Virus record (IMG/VR): IMGVR_UViG_3300034072_001093
Span: 1-64,000 of that record
Length of the DNA stretch: 64,000 nt
Strand: one strand, 5' to 3'
From: a virus
In this document: positions 35,386 to 43,953 of the stretch, one piece after another
Position numbering within the stretch: the stretch's first letter is position 1
Layout: each line of letters begins with the position of its first letter
Notes under the pieces: generated by a model
Database searches by the model: none
What the model saw: the letters and a program-made list of their open reading frames with translations, nothing else
Told to the model about the DNA's origin: nothing
Program-made: the position numbers and the translations under genes

Positions 35386-37545
35386 TCAGGCGGCCTCTCG
35401 CTCGACGAAGCGTTTGGCCACCGTGACCAGCACGGTGCTGTCGATCTCTGCTTTGGGCAGAGGCTCTTTCAGCTTTTTGTTGAAGGTGTGGACACGGTTG
35501 CTGACCTCGGTCAGCTGCATGCCCCCGTCCATAAGAGCCAAGGCGAACTTGATCATATGGTTGTTGCGGTTGCCTGAGGCCATTCGCTGGGCGAACCAGC
35601 GCTCGAGGTTATCGAGCGACTGGAGCTCCTTGTTGGCCTGCAGGAATTGCTCGTTCTTGTTCGTCCGGGGGATGAACGGCAGAGCATCCACCATCTGCCC
35701 CTCGTTGTAGTGGTGGGTTCCACCTTCGAAGGACTGCCACTTCTTCGACCGCTGGTTGGCGGCCGCATCGGAGTCGAACGGCAGCCAGGCCATGAAGGAG
35801 TTCATGAACTCCTTGTAGTCCTCGCTGTCGAGCTCCAGCGTGTAGTTGATGGGCATGATCAGGCGGAACCTGTTCTCCTCATCAGTGTGGCGCTTGGTGG
35901 TGTAGGTCATGAAGGTGTAATCCTTCATGAGCTCGTGGACCGTATCGAGCGTGACACCGCCGTCGATGTCGATCACGACCAGGTTGAAGCCTGGGATGAT
36001 CTTGTCTTCGGCACGGTGCCCACCTTCGGCCCAGTGGTTGATCCAGTGAAGCCCAGGAGCCTGGGTCAGCACATGGAGCTGGTCGAAAGGTGCAAGCTCG
36101 CCCTCATAATTGTAGGCGAAGTTGTCGCTGTAGGCGATCCGCAGCTTGTCGAGCGAGGTCTCCTTCAGGGTTTCCCCCGAGAAGAACTCGATCCCGTCGA
36201 TGAACCGCTTCTTCAGGATGATGTGCTGCTTGTAGCCATAGGCCTGAGCCAGGGTGATCATCTCGCTGCGAGCAGACTGACCCGTCTTGTAGAAGGGCAG
36301 CTCCTCGTGAAGATCAGCATGCGTCAGCTCACGATCGCAGCCGGCGATGAACCGGGCGAGCTTTGCGTAAGCTGGCTCACGCTTGACGATCTTCTCAGCA
36401 AAAGCCTGACCGGACTCTTCCACCACCTTGATGGCGGAGTACAGGTGATCGAGCTCCAGGGTGCTGGACTGGTCGATAAAGGCATAAGCCCCTGCCAGCT
36501 TCAGCGCCTTGTAATAGCGGTGGGAGAGCTCGGCCTTCTCGGTATCCTTGTGGGTATCGAGGGCGTCTGCAGCCCGCTCACAGTCGATCTTGTACCGCAG
36601 CAGCTCGATCGCCACTGGATCTTCGAGCTGGATCTGCCACCCAAATAGCGCCGGATCGGCAAGGTTCTCGAAGTGGTCGTTCCAGGCATCCAGAGTGGCG
36701 CTGTTCTGCTTGGTGGTCAGGTCGGCATAGATCTCCTCGGGGGTCTTCGAATAGTATGCCTTCCGGTTCGGCTCACCAAAACCGAAGATACAGCGGCGAG
36801 CATAGCCGATCTTGAGGAACTGGTAGAACTGATCTTCGGTCTGGCTCCCGTCGAAGATCCTGTCGGGCGAGCCAAACAGGAGCATGTTCGTCGGGGTCTT
36901 GCCGTCGATTTCCTCGGTGCGCTTGTTGTCGGCCGACTCCTTGATCAGCTTGCCCTTGATGCGGCCCTGGTCATAGAGTTCCAGGAACACATTGAGGACT
37001 TCTGTGTTTGCTACCAGGTTAGAGCCGATCTCGTCGATTTGGAGGTTGATTGCCCCCGCACCGGAGAGTAACAGCTTGTGACGCAGCTGCTTGACCGCAG
37101 GAGAAGTTCCTTCAGAAAACGTGTAGAGGTGGTGTCCGGCAGACCTGAACTCTTTCTGCGCTTTCTCGAACTCCTCCTGCTGGTCAGTACCGTCCCGAAC
37201 AGCCCGCCGATTGGCGATCTTCATCAGGTTCTGCTCAGCCAGATAGTTGAATGTGTCGTCCATGAACCGGCGCTTGAAGCCGTTCATGACTTGCTCTTCC
37301 ATGATGGCCACGGAATGGCCCTTGCCGAAGCCTGAGGTCGCAACACCAATGGAATAGATGTTGACGGGCACAGGACCGCGGTCCTTGGTCAGGACAGTGA
37401 CGCCCATGTTGGCGGCCATCATACCAAGGAAATAGGCGACCTGAGCCTGATAGAAGCTCCGATCGGTATTCATGGTCTGCTTGCAAAGAGTATCCACGAT
37501 CTCCTGCATGGCGGGGTGGTGTGGAACCTTGGAAAAGTCCATCAT
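35386..37545 (-). CDS. DNA primase-helicase (N4 gp43 type): ATPase domain plus AEP-type primase
   Basis: Encodes 719 residues. ATG 37545 overlaps the upstream stop (ATGA) and has AAGGA at 9 bases. The N-terminal half holds a P-loop-like 'GVATSGFGKGHS' (67 to 78) and 'INLQIDEIGS', resembling DUF3987-type helicases. The C-terminal half has archaeo-eukaryotic primase signatures: 'VVIDIDGG' (D526, D528) and 'TYTTKRHTDEENRFRLI'. It would unwind DNA and prime synthesis for the family A polymerase. Size and order match the N4 primase. Confidence 0.8.
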   Translation of the reverse strand: MMDFSKVPHHPAMQEIVDTLCKQTMNTDRSFYQAQVAYFLGMMAANMGVTVLTKDRGPVPVNIYSIGVATSGFGKGHSVAIMEEQVMNGFKRRFMDDTFNYLAEQNLMKIANRRAVRDGTDQQEEFEKAQKEFRSAGHHLYTFSEGTSPAVKQLRHKLLLSGAGAINLQIDEIGSNLVANTEVLNVFLELYDQGRIKGKLIKESADNKRTEEIDGKTPTNMLLFGSPDRIFDGSQTEDQFYQFLKIGYARRCIFGFGEPNRKAYYSKTPEEIYADLTTKQNSATLDAWNDHFENLADPALFGWQIQLEDPVAIELLRYKIDCERAADALDTHKDTEKAELSHRYYKALKLAGAYAFIDQSSTLELDHLYSAIKVVEESGQAFAEKIVKREPAYAKLARFIAGCDRELTHADLHEELPFYKTGQSARSEMITLAQAYGYKQHIILKKRFIDGIEFFSGETLKETSLDKLRIAYSDNFAYNYEGELAPFDQLHVLTQAPGLHWINHWAEGGHRAEDKIIPGFNLVVIDIDGGVTLDTVHELMKDYTFMTYTTKRHTDEENRFRLIMPINYTLELDSEDYKEFMNSFMAWLPFDSDAAANQRSKKWQSFEGGTHHYNEGQMVDALPFIPRTNKNEQFLQANKELQSLDNLERWFAQRMASGNRNNHMIKFALALMDGGMQLTEVSNRVHTFNKKLKEPLPKAEIDSTVLVTVAKRFVEREAA

Positions 37546-38555
37546 TTGTAGCGATCCTTTTGGGTGCAGGCGTCGAAGGCCGGACAATAGTCGCAGCGCT
37601 TGGGAGCACCTGGGACCTCGATGACGACGCCCTGCCCGCCCTGATCATTTAGGTGGGCATAGGCTTCAGCAGCGGAGTCGAAGTTTTTGGTGGAGCGGCC
37701 GTCGGTCTTCGCCGGGTTCTTGTAATATTTGAACTTCGGGTCAGACTGCCACAGCTCCTCGGGGGTGCACTCGGGCAGCTCGTGCTCGGGCACCTTGCGG
37801 AATTTCTCGATCAGCCGGATCTTCTCGCGGATCCAGGCTTCGACCTCATCGGTCGACAGGAGCTGGATCTGCTTCTGCTCAACACGGCGCTGAGGATAGG
37901 CCTTGTTGGTGATCGCATCGATCTTCTTCCAGTCGGTGAAGACGAAGTTGATGTTGCCATAATCCTCGGTGATCCGGGGACGGAAACGGGTTTCCGGCGA
38001 CAGGCTGATGTCCGAGTTGCCCTGGGCATCGAGCCAGCGGTAGATCGACATCTGCAGCTGGAAGTCGCTGGTCTTGCCGCCAGAGACCCAGCTGTAGGCC
38101 GAGGTGCTCTTGGTGTCGTTGACGATGCCGTCGGTGATGGCATCGAACTTCCCGCCGATGATGTAATTGCCGAAGCGACGGAACATCCGCTGTTCCAGAT
38201 AGACCGGAATGGGGTCCTTCATGGCATCGAGCTGAGCGTCGGTCGGGTTGATGAGAACCCGATCGATGACGCCCTCAGGGTAGCCGAGCTTGGCAAGATT
38301 GCGGCGATAGCCCTTGAGCCAGGCTTTCTCCATGGAGTCATGGATGGCGTGGCCATAGGCGCTGGCGATGAGATCGGCGACGTCCAGAGGGATCTTCTGG
38401 CTCGGGTGGATACGGCTCGGCAGCAGGATATGCCGCAGGGGCTTCATCAGGCCGGTGACGGAGATGTAGTCGGGCTGGTCGATGTGGTCGTATTCATCGT
38501 GGACAAGCCAGACAGCGAGAGCGAGCGGAATACCGCTTGTATTGGTGATGGTCAT
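37542..38555 (-). CDS. PDDEXK nuclease with likely 4Fe-4S cluster (Cas4/AddB-like)
   Basis: Encodes 337 residues. Catalytic pattern: H70, 'GGKFDAI' (D138), 'NDTKS' (D147, K149) and the 'DFQLQMSIYRW' helix (Q/Y). Four cysteines, C263, C321, C324 and C330 (C...CxxCx5C), match the iron-sulfur arrangement of Cas4 and AddB-type nucleases. It would act as a 5'-3' exonuclease in phage recombination or host DNA degradation. It is coupled to the primase (ATGA), and its own start follows an AAACCCAG leader. Confidence 0.82.
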   Translation of the reverse strand: MTITNTSGIPLALAVWLVHDEYDHIDQPDYISVTGLMKPLRHILLPSRIHPSQKIPLDVADLIASAYGHAIHDSMEKAWLKGYRRNLAKLGYPEGVIDRVLINPTDAQLDAMKDPIPVYLEQRMFRRFGNYIIGGKFDAITDGIVNDTKSTSAYSWVSGGKTSDFQLQMSIYRWLDAQGNSDISLSPETRFRPRITEDYGNINFVFTDWKKIDAITNKAYPQRRVEQKQIQLLSTDEVEAWIREKIRLIEKFRKVPEHELPECTPEELWQSDPKFKYYKNPAKTDGRSTKNFDSAAEAYAHLNDQGGQGVVIEVPGAPKRCDYCPAFDACTQKDRYK

Positions 38556-38579
38556 GGTTCATTCCTGGGTTTCGCGTAT

Positions 38580-38616
38580 GGGGCTGCCAGACCGTTGGCC
38601 CGGTCACAGCAGCCCC
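38580..38616 (-). terminator. Hairpin upstream of the PDDEXK gene
   Basis: GGGGCTGC and GCAGCCCC form a perfect 8-bp stem with an inner ACCG/CGGT stem. It lies just before the AAACCCAGG leader of the nuclease gene and just after a 22-codon frame. Confidence 0.55.
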
Positions 38617-38622
38617 GAGGAC

Positions 38623-38691
38623 TTAATGGTCCCGGAGGGGGAGCTCGAGTTGGTCCTCGTGCTCTTCCCGCTCCATAAGGATGCTAGGCAT
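38623..38691 (-). CDS. Possible 22-residue peptide gene
   Basis: A short frame begins with ATG 38691 and has AGAGGA seven bases upstream. It encodes an acidic peptide (MPSILMEREEHEDQLELP...). Hairpins flank it on both sides (38580-38616 and 38752-38773). Only the good ribosome site and the position support it. It could instead be a leader peptide or chance. Confidence 0.3.
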   Translation of the reverse strand: MPSILMEREEHEDQLELPLRDH

Positions 38692-38751
38692 AGCGATGTC
38701 CTCTCACGCAATGGCGCAGAGCGAGGCTCTCTCTCCAGACAGCGCCGATGA

Positions 38752-38773
38752 ACAGGAGGCGGATTCCTCCTGT
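38752..38773 (-). terminator. Terminator-like hairpin
   Basis: ACAGGAGG and CCTCCTGT form an 8-bp stem with a 6-base loop, 22 bases after the stop at 38796, ending in GTTC. The 38556-38795 gap otherwise holds the 22-codon frame and the hairpin at 38580. Confidence 0.5.
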
Positions 38774-38795
38774 CCCCAGAGAGCTTGGTGTCTGA

Positions 38796-39137
38796 TCAGT
38801 TGAGCTGGGAGAGGTCGTAGGGCGGCCGTTCCTGGAGCTTGGTGCCTTCGGGCTGCTTCTGGAACTCGGCCTGGCTCATGTGGCCCAGGTAGACGACGTT
38901 CACGAGAACGACGTCGGCAACGATGATCGAGGGGTCTTCCATGCGGCCATGGAAGTTGAGCTGCAGAGCCTGCTGGGCACGACCGATGGCGCTGACCGGG
39001 AAGGTCTTCTCGTCACGGCTGACGACGGCATTGAGCAGCGTGCTGCCAATGGTTTCAGGCTGATCGTCCGTGGCGGGCTTGGCGAACTTCACCTCGCCGC
39101 AGACGAGGTAATAGTGATGCTTCTGGAATTTGGACAT
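38796..39137 (-). CDS. Conserved phage protein of unknown function
   Basis: Encodes 113 residues. ATG 39137 was chosen for its AGGAACC ribosome site; the frame is open further upstream. The chain is a mixed alpha/beta domain ('YYLVCGEVKFA', 'LNAVVSRDEKTFPVSAIGRAQQALQLNF', 'IIVADVVLVNVVYLGHMS') ending 'PPYDLSQLN'. It lies between DNA polymerase and the exonuclease, so a replication accessory role is likely. No catalytic motif is seen. Confidence 0.6.
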   Translation of the reverse strand: MSKFQKHHYYLVCGEVKFAKPATDDQPETIGSTLLNAVVSRDEKTFPVSAIGRAQQALQLNFHGRMEDPSIIVADVVLVNVVYLGHMSQAEFQKQPEGTKLQERPPYDLSQLN

Positions 39138-39153
39138 GGCTTGGTTCCTGTCT

Positions 39154-39182
39154 GCAGCCCCTTCCGGGGAGGAAAGGGCTGC
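39154..39182 (-). promoter_or_regulatory. Leader hairpin before the 113-residue gene
   Basis: GCAGCCC pairs with GGGCTGC and TTCC with GGAA, 16 bases upstream of the start codon. It sits between an upstream AAACCCAGA element (about 39200-39210) and the ribosome site. Confidence 0.45.
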
Positions 39183-39328
39183 TGGTCTAGACATTGGGGG
39201 ATCTGGGTTTGGGTCTCATGTCGAGAGAAATAGACATTAGCCGGAGAGGCCTGTTCGTCAATCCCTAAATGAGAATAATGGCAGTGTGCATTTATGTAAA
39301 CACACACTATGTTGACATTTGATAAGAC
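39183..39328 (-). other. AT-rich intergenic region after DNA polymerase
   Basis: No gene is seen. The region holds AAACCCAGATCC (near 39205), a TTGACG-like -35 on the minus strand at 39256-39261 without a convincing -10, and a GTGTG/CACAC hairpin at 39284-39305 just past the polymerase stop that could end its transcript. Confidence 0.4.
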
Positions 39329-41992
39329 TTAGGCAACCGCGCTCACGATTGCTTCAGTAATATCATCCGCCGTTGCGTCGTTCGCTATTTCAATTTCTTT
39401 GCTCCAATCAGGATAGAAGATGGACAGAGCCCCACCAAGCTTCACTTTATCGTGAGCTATATCTGGGTGGTCTTGCCATCTGACGGCTTGAACGAGGTGT
39501 TTGTTGGTGTAGAGCACTGGCTCCATGCAATCCCGAATGAGGAAATATCCCGCATCGTGGATCTGAGAGCATGGTCTGATGTCCAGACGGTGTTCACTCT
39601 TTCGGACTTTGCCCATGAACTCTGAGCCCGCTCGGGAATTGAGCAGACACCAGCTTTGTCCGAAGGCATTGCCTGCAGATCGGGCTTCTGCTTCTGCTTC
39701 GAATGGGGTCTTCCGGTTACCCCGGATGACCTGCTTCAGCAGCGGCGTGCGGACACGAAGGCCAAAGGCCACCGTGACATAGCCGGTCTTGCTCGCCTCC
39801 TGGATCTTGTTCCAGATCCATTCGTCGCTGACTTTGTAGAGCTCATGGTAGCGGGTCTCGATCGCGATCGCTTGTTCCTTGTTGAGGCCCGTCTGTTCGA
39901 CGATCCCTTTCCAGGTGCCACCATAGGTGAGCAGGAAGGTCGGAACCTTGCTCTCCTGCCGTTCGACAGGATAGGCTTTGGCGATCGAGTTGATGCTCAC
40001 CACCGAGTTGGGATCAATGCCCTCCATGCGATATCCGAAATAGGAGAACGCTCGGAGGCAATGACCATCGTATCCATCCGTGTAGACCTTAAGTTTCTGA
40101 GGGTCCTTTGTGGTGAGAGCCGAGATCCTGTCTTCGAGGGAATCGAAGTCCAGCCCCGCAAAAATCCACCCAGGTGGTGCGACGAAGCAGCTCTTTATGA
40201 GCTTGCCCAGGGCGAGCTTGCCCTTCTTGATGTACGGCTCCAGTATATGTCCGAACCTGTCGATCATTGCCTGCGAGACCGCCATGAAGATGTTGGACGG
40301 CAGGTTCTGCAGGTTGGGATCGGAGCTGCTGAGGCGGCCCGAGATCGTGCCTCCCAGGTTGAAGTTCCCGAACAGATAATGCCATCCATCGGGTCCCTCA
40401 AACGCACCCTTGAAAGCCGGGATGAACGAGGTCAGCAGCTTGTTGATGGCCTTGAACTCGATCAGAGCTTCGAGGAACTCCAGCACCTCTGGCTCAGTGG
40501 TGTGGTTCTTCAGAGCCTTGAGGGTGTCGCCGTCGGTGGCTGGCAGCTTGGTGTCCGTCCTGGCGATTACGGGCAGACCGAGAACCTCGTAGAGCAGCTT
40601 CTGGAGCTGGGGCGGCGAGTTGGGATTGAAGACCTCCTTTCCGTCGGCCGCGGTAACCCGTTTCTTCTTGAGCTCGCTGTTCCGCTTGATTGCCCAGGCC
40701 TCGTTGAGCTTGGTGGTGAACTCGGCGATGATGGCTGAGGAGTTCATGACCTGGACCGAGTGGTCCTCATAGGCCTGCAACACCTCTTCAACTTCGAGGA
40801 CACGATCCATCTTGAGGGGCATGCCGGTCAGCTGCATCTGGATGATGTCCAGCGTGGCAGGCTTGAAGACCGTCTCGTAAATGTCGAGCTGCTGATCGGC
40901 CACCATGGTATCCCAGTGCTTGTCCAGGGTGAACCAGGTGGAGAGACCATCGACCAGATTGTATTCCAGCAGTTTCGGCAGCGGAATGTTGGTGATGTCC
41001 TTGATGTCATCCTGCGCCCAGTTGCCGGAGAACTCCTGCGCCTGGGTTTTGAGGCTGAGATCGTTGCCCGCCGTGCTGTTGGTGGCGAGATAGGTGATCA
41101 GCTTGGTGCAGTCCCAGTTCCTGAGCATGACCTCCATGCCTTCCAGTAGCCCCTCGGTGTCGAGGATGTGGTCCATGAAGAGCTGGTAGATCAGGATGTA
41201 GACGTCGAAGCTGATCGAGTGATAGATCGCCTTCTGAGTGAACGCCTCGAAGAAAGCCTTCAGCAGCGCCCTCACCGGCTCGTTGCGGACCTGGCGGCCG
41301 AACGGAGCTTCGGTGGCTCCAGCGATGGGCTCATAGTCCACCGCGAAGGCAATCCCTTCGTGCTGGTTCCAGCACATGGTAATGGTGCCGATCCCTGCTG
41401 TCGGGTGTTTCAGGCTGAAGGTCTCGATGTCGATCGTCAGAGGCGTGTCGAGATCGAGCAGCTTTTGCAGCCAGGCATGGATCTCCTCGTAGGTCTGGGG
41501 ATATTCAGCGAACCGGATGATCCCTTTCCCTGGCTCCTGGTAGCAGCCGACACGGTGAGCTGTGAGGGCCTGCATACCCTGCTGGATCTGCTGGGTGATC
41601 TTGTCCGGATCGTAAAAGATCGATCGGTAATTGGGCACGTACACGACCTTGAAATCCCCGAACGGGGAGTCGAGCACGTAGCCCATGTTCGGCTCGACCT
41701 TGCGGACGCCGGCCAGGACTTTGAAATAGTCACCTTGGGCACAGAGGACATACTTCACGCCCATGTCAGTGAGGACAGGAGCAAGCTCCTCCTCTACATA
41801 GGCCTTCATCTCGCCGACCGGGGTCTTCTTCTTGTCGGGCGACATGAAGAGGTCGATCACGAGAACGTCATCCGGGTTTACAGCCCCGTCGGATAAATAG
41901 GCTTTCTGGATCTCCTTCGTCATGATGGTGGGAGTGAGCAGAGCAACCTCGTAGCTGCTCTTCTCTTCCGAGCTGTAATAGGCGTACTTCAT
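39329..41992 (-). CDS. DNA polymerase, family A with 3'-5' exonuclease (N4 gp39 type)
   Basis: Encodes 887 residues. Exonuclease motif 'LTIDIETFSL' gives D188/E190. Polymerase motif A 'GLDFDSLEDR' gives D615 and E620 (same D-x-x-x-L-E spacing as T7). The O-helix region 'RQESKVPTFLLTYGG' follows, and motif C 'QIHDAGYF' gives H812/D813. It would replicate the phage genome. The length matches N4 DNA polymerase. It lies 9 bases after the preceding small gene and forms a replication operon with helicase, nuclease and primase. Confidence 0.93.
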   Translation of the reverse strand: MKYAYYSSEEKSSYEVALLTPTIMTKEIQKAYLSDGAVNPDDVLVIDLFMSPDKKKTPVGEMKAYVEEELAPVLTDMGVKYVLCAQGDYFKVLAGVRKVEPNMGYVLDSPFGDFKVVYVPNYRSIFYDPDKITQQIQQGMQALTAHRVGCYQEPGKGIIRFAEYPQTYEEIHAWLQKLLDLDTPLTIDIETFSLKHPTAGIGTITMCWNQHEGIAFAVDYEPIAGATEAPFGRQVRNEPVRALLKAFFEAFTQKAIYHSISFDVYILIYQLFMDHILDTEGLLEGMEVMLRNWDCTKLITYLATNSTAGNDLSLKTQAQEFSGNWAQDDIKDITNIPLPKLLEYNLVDGLSTWFTLDKHWDTMVADQQLDIYETVFKPATLDIIQMQLTGMPLKMDRVLEVEEVLQAYEDHSVQVMNSSAIIAEFTTKLNEAWAIKRNSELKKKRVTAADGKEVFNPNSPPQLQKLLYEVLGLPVIARTDTKLPATDGDTLKALKNHTTEPEVLEFLEALIEFKAINKLLTSFIPAFKGAFEGPDGWHYLFGNFNLGGTISGRLSSSDPNLQNLPSNIFMAVSQAMIDRFGHILEPYIKKGKLALGKLIKSCFVAPPGWIFAGLDFDSLEDRISALTTKDPQKLKVYTDGYDGHCLRAFSYFGYRMEGIDPNSVVSINSIAKAYPVERQESKVPTFLLTYGGTWKGIVEQTGLNKEQAIAIETRYHELYKVSDEWIWNKIQEASKTGYVTVAFGLRVRTPLLKQVIRGNRKTPFEAEAEARSAGNAFGQSWCLLNSRAGSEFMGKVRKSEHRLDIRPCSQIHDAGYFLIRDCMEPVLYTNKHLVQAVRWQDHPDIAHDKVKLGGALSIFYPDWSKEIEIANDATADDITEAIVSAVA

Positions 41993-42001
41993 CAGATTTC
42001 C

Positions 42002-42547
42002 TCAGTAAATCAGGCGGGTAGCGGAATAGGCTTCCATCTTCTCTTTGGTCTTCTCGAACTGGATCCAGGCAGGAGAACCAGGCTCCAGACAGAATCCCTC
42101 TTCGCCGGTTCGCTCCAATCCCTTGAAGATTTCAAGGGCCGGGATCACACACTCGGGAAGAGAATTCCTGAGAGCGAGGAGGTCGGGTTCGACGGCTTTT
42201 ACAAGGCCGACAATTCCCTGCCGGATGGCCTTGCGGTCTTCCAGGAGCAGGGCATGATCAGCCAGGAGTTCCTGCATCTCTCCCTTGAGCGAGAGATGCA
42301 GGCCCCTCAAAGGTTGCCCGCGAACAGGGCAATCCGGATGCCGGTAGGCAACCCCATCGTAGAGGAATCCCCAGCGCCTCTGGCCCTCGGTCTTCTCCAT
42401 GATGTTGTCATGCTTGAGGACCAGGGCGTAGACCCGCTTGAGCCAGTGTTCGCTCTCATGGACGAACAGGTAGCGATCAATGGCACCGGTTACGACGTCC
42501 ACGAATGCGTTCCTGGCTCTCTGGGCAGTCATGTTGACAGGCGGCAT
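42002..42547 (-). CDS. Hypothetical protein upstream of DNA polymerase
   Basis: Encodes 181 residues, helical and charged; residues 115 to 160 contain Leu-rich helices. Cysteines (C73, C137, C157) are scattered with no zinc pattern. AGGAGAACCCCC precedes the ATG. It lies between the Dda-like helicase and polymerase genes and so is likely a replication accessory. No family is recognised. Confidence 0.6.
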   Translation of the reverse strand: MPPVNMTAQRARNAFVDVVTGAIDRYLFVHESEHWLKRVYALVLKHDNIMEKTEGQRRWGFLYDGVAYRHPDCPVRGQPLRGLHLSLKGEMQELLADHALLLEDRKAIRQGIVGLVKAVEPDLLALRNSLPECVIPALEIFKGLERTGEEGFCLEPGSPAWIQFEKTKEKMEAYSATRLIY

Positions 42548-42557
42548 GGGGGTTCTC

Positions 42558-43889
42558 CTAGTGGATCAGCCCGCCAAAGCGTGGAGCCAGGTCTCCGAAA
42601 AGGAAGACCCGCTCCCTGGCTCTCGAGAAAGCCACGTAGAGCATACGAGCTGCTTGGTTGGGGTTGGTACAGGTGCTGATGTTGCCGAGGTCGATGACCG
42701 CGGTTTCGTAGGTCGAGCCCTGGGCCTTGTAGACCGTGCCTGCGTCGAGGGGACGGAGGTCCGGATAACCCTGCTTCAGGTGGAAGTGGGTCGGCCAGTC
42801 CTGCTTCTTGGCGAAATACTGGATGCAGGCACGAAGGTGGTCCATGTCCATGGCAATGGGCACGTTCGTGTGAGTACCGCCGCTGGCAGTGGCGATCGTT
42901 GCAAGCCGGTAATCTAGGGTCACGCCATCCGGCAGCTGGGCGGTCTTGATGCCGGTGTCATAGGACAGGATCTTAACCCCTGCCTCGACCGAGAGCAGGC
43001 CATTGCGAAGCTGGACAGCGTTGTTGTTGACCAGGAACTCGTTGGTGGTGAGTTCAGCCGGCAGGTTGCGGATCTGCCGGATATAGTCGTTGAATAGGCT
43101 CACCCGCTCGTTGGTGTAAGCCAGGATGCGGTGATCACGGGTCGGCGAAGAGAAGTTGTGGTCGAGGACCGCCTGCAGATCTTCATCGTCGCAGTGATCG
43201 ATGACGCCGGGGACGATCTTGATCGGCTTGAAGATGCCGGTCTCGACGGTCTCACGGAGCTGGTTGCAGACCTCCATCAGGGCTGTCTGGTTCGAGTTCC
43301 GCATCTGCTGCTTGAGCTCGACGAAGGGCTTGTTGCCCAGGAACACAGGCGAGATCCTTTCCATGACGGGAGCCAGCTGGCAGTGATCACCAACATAGAC
43401 GATCTTGCAGTTCAGGGTGCCCTGGTGGATCATGTTGTAGAGACCGCTGTCGATCATCGAACATTCGTCGACGAACAGGATCTTGTTCTCGTGGACCTTG
43501 AAATCCTTGCGCTTGGCGAGCTTGGATTTTCCGGTGTTGTAGTCCTCGCGGACGTTGAGCCGGAGGAAGGATGCCAGTGTCTGGGAAGGCCGCTGAGTGG
43601 CAACAGCCAGCACTTCGGCCGCCTTGTTGGTGGTCGCCGTCATGTGAACTTCGTCATAGACAGGCGGCATGCCCATCAGCTGGCAGGTCTGCTGGTAGCG
43701 GGGCATGATGTCATCGATCATCAGGCTCATGGTGAACGTCTTGCCGACGCCACCCGGGCCAGACATGATCATCTCTTTCTCATTCGAGAAGAGGAAGTTG
43801 AAGAACATGTCGGCAGCTGCCTGCTGGTCTTCGTTGGGCGCAGGCTTCTTGGCCTGGCGAGCAGAGATGCTCGACGTGATCTGGTTCAT
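42558..43889 (-). CDS. Dda-like SF1B helicase (N4 gp37 type)
   Basis: Encodes 443 residues. ATG 43889 was taken, with the AAAAACCC leader abutting it. Walker A 'GPGGVGKT' (44 to 51), 'TATTNKAAEVL' (motif Ia), Walker B 'ILFVDECSMID' (D141, E142), 'VGDHCQLAPV' (motif III), and C-terminal 'TVYKAQGSTYETAVID' and 'LYVAFSRARERV' (motifs V and VI) are all present. It would unwind DNA ahead of the phage fork, as Dda does in T4. Confidence 0.9.
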   Translation of the reverse strand: MNQITSSISARQAKKPAPNEDQQAAADMFFNFLFSNEKEMIMSGPGGVGKTFTMSLMIDDIMPRYQQTCQLMGMPPVYDEVHMTATTNKAAEVLAVATQRPSQTLASFLRLNVREDYNTGKSKLAKRKDFKVHENKILFVDECSMIDSGLYNMIHQGTLNCKIVYVGDHCQLAPVMERISPVFLGNKPFVELKQQMRNSNQTALMEVCNQLRETVETGIFKPIKIVPGVIDHCDDEDLQAVLDHNFSSPTRDHRILAYTNERVSLFNDYIRQIRNLPAELTTNEFLVNNNAVQLRNGLLSVEAGVKILSYDTGIKTAQLPDGVTLDYRLATIATASGGTHTNVPIAMDMDHLRACIQYFAKKQDWPTHFHLKQGYPDLRPLDAGTVYKAQGSTYETAVIDLGNISTCTNPNQAARMLYVAFSRARERVFLFGDLAPRFGGLIH

Positions 43890-43915
43890 GGGTTTTTCCG
43901 TTATGCTGCTGGGGC

Positions 43916-43943
43916 TGCGTCCCCCCAGAAAAGAGGGGACGCA
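43916..43943 (-). terminator. Hairpin between rIIB and the helicase gene
   Basis: TGCGTCCCC and GGGGACGCA form a perfect 9-bp stem around a 10-base loop, 10 bases after the rIIB stop. A possible terminator or attenuator. Confidence 0.55.
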
Positions 43944-43953
43944 TCCATGGAGA

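Noticed and set aside
39311-39330. A rightward TTGACA promoter
   Set aside because: No -10 box at suitable distance, and it points into the 3' end of the DNA polymerase gene.
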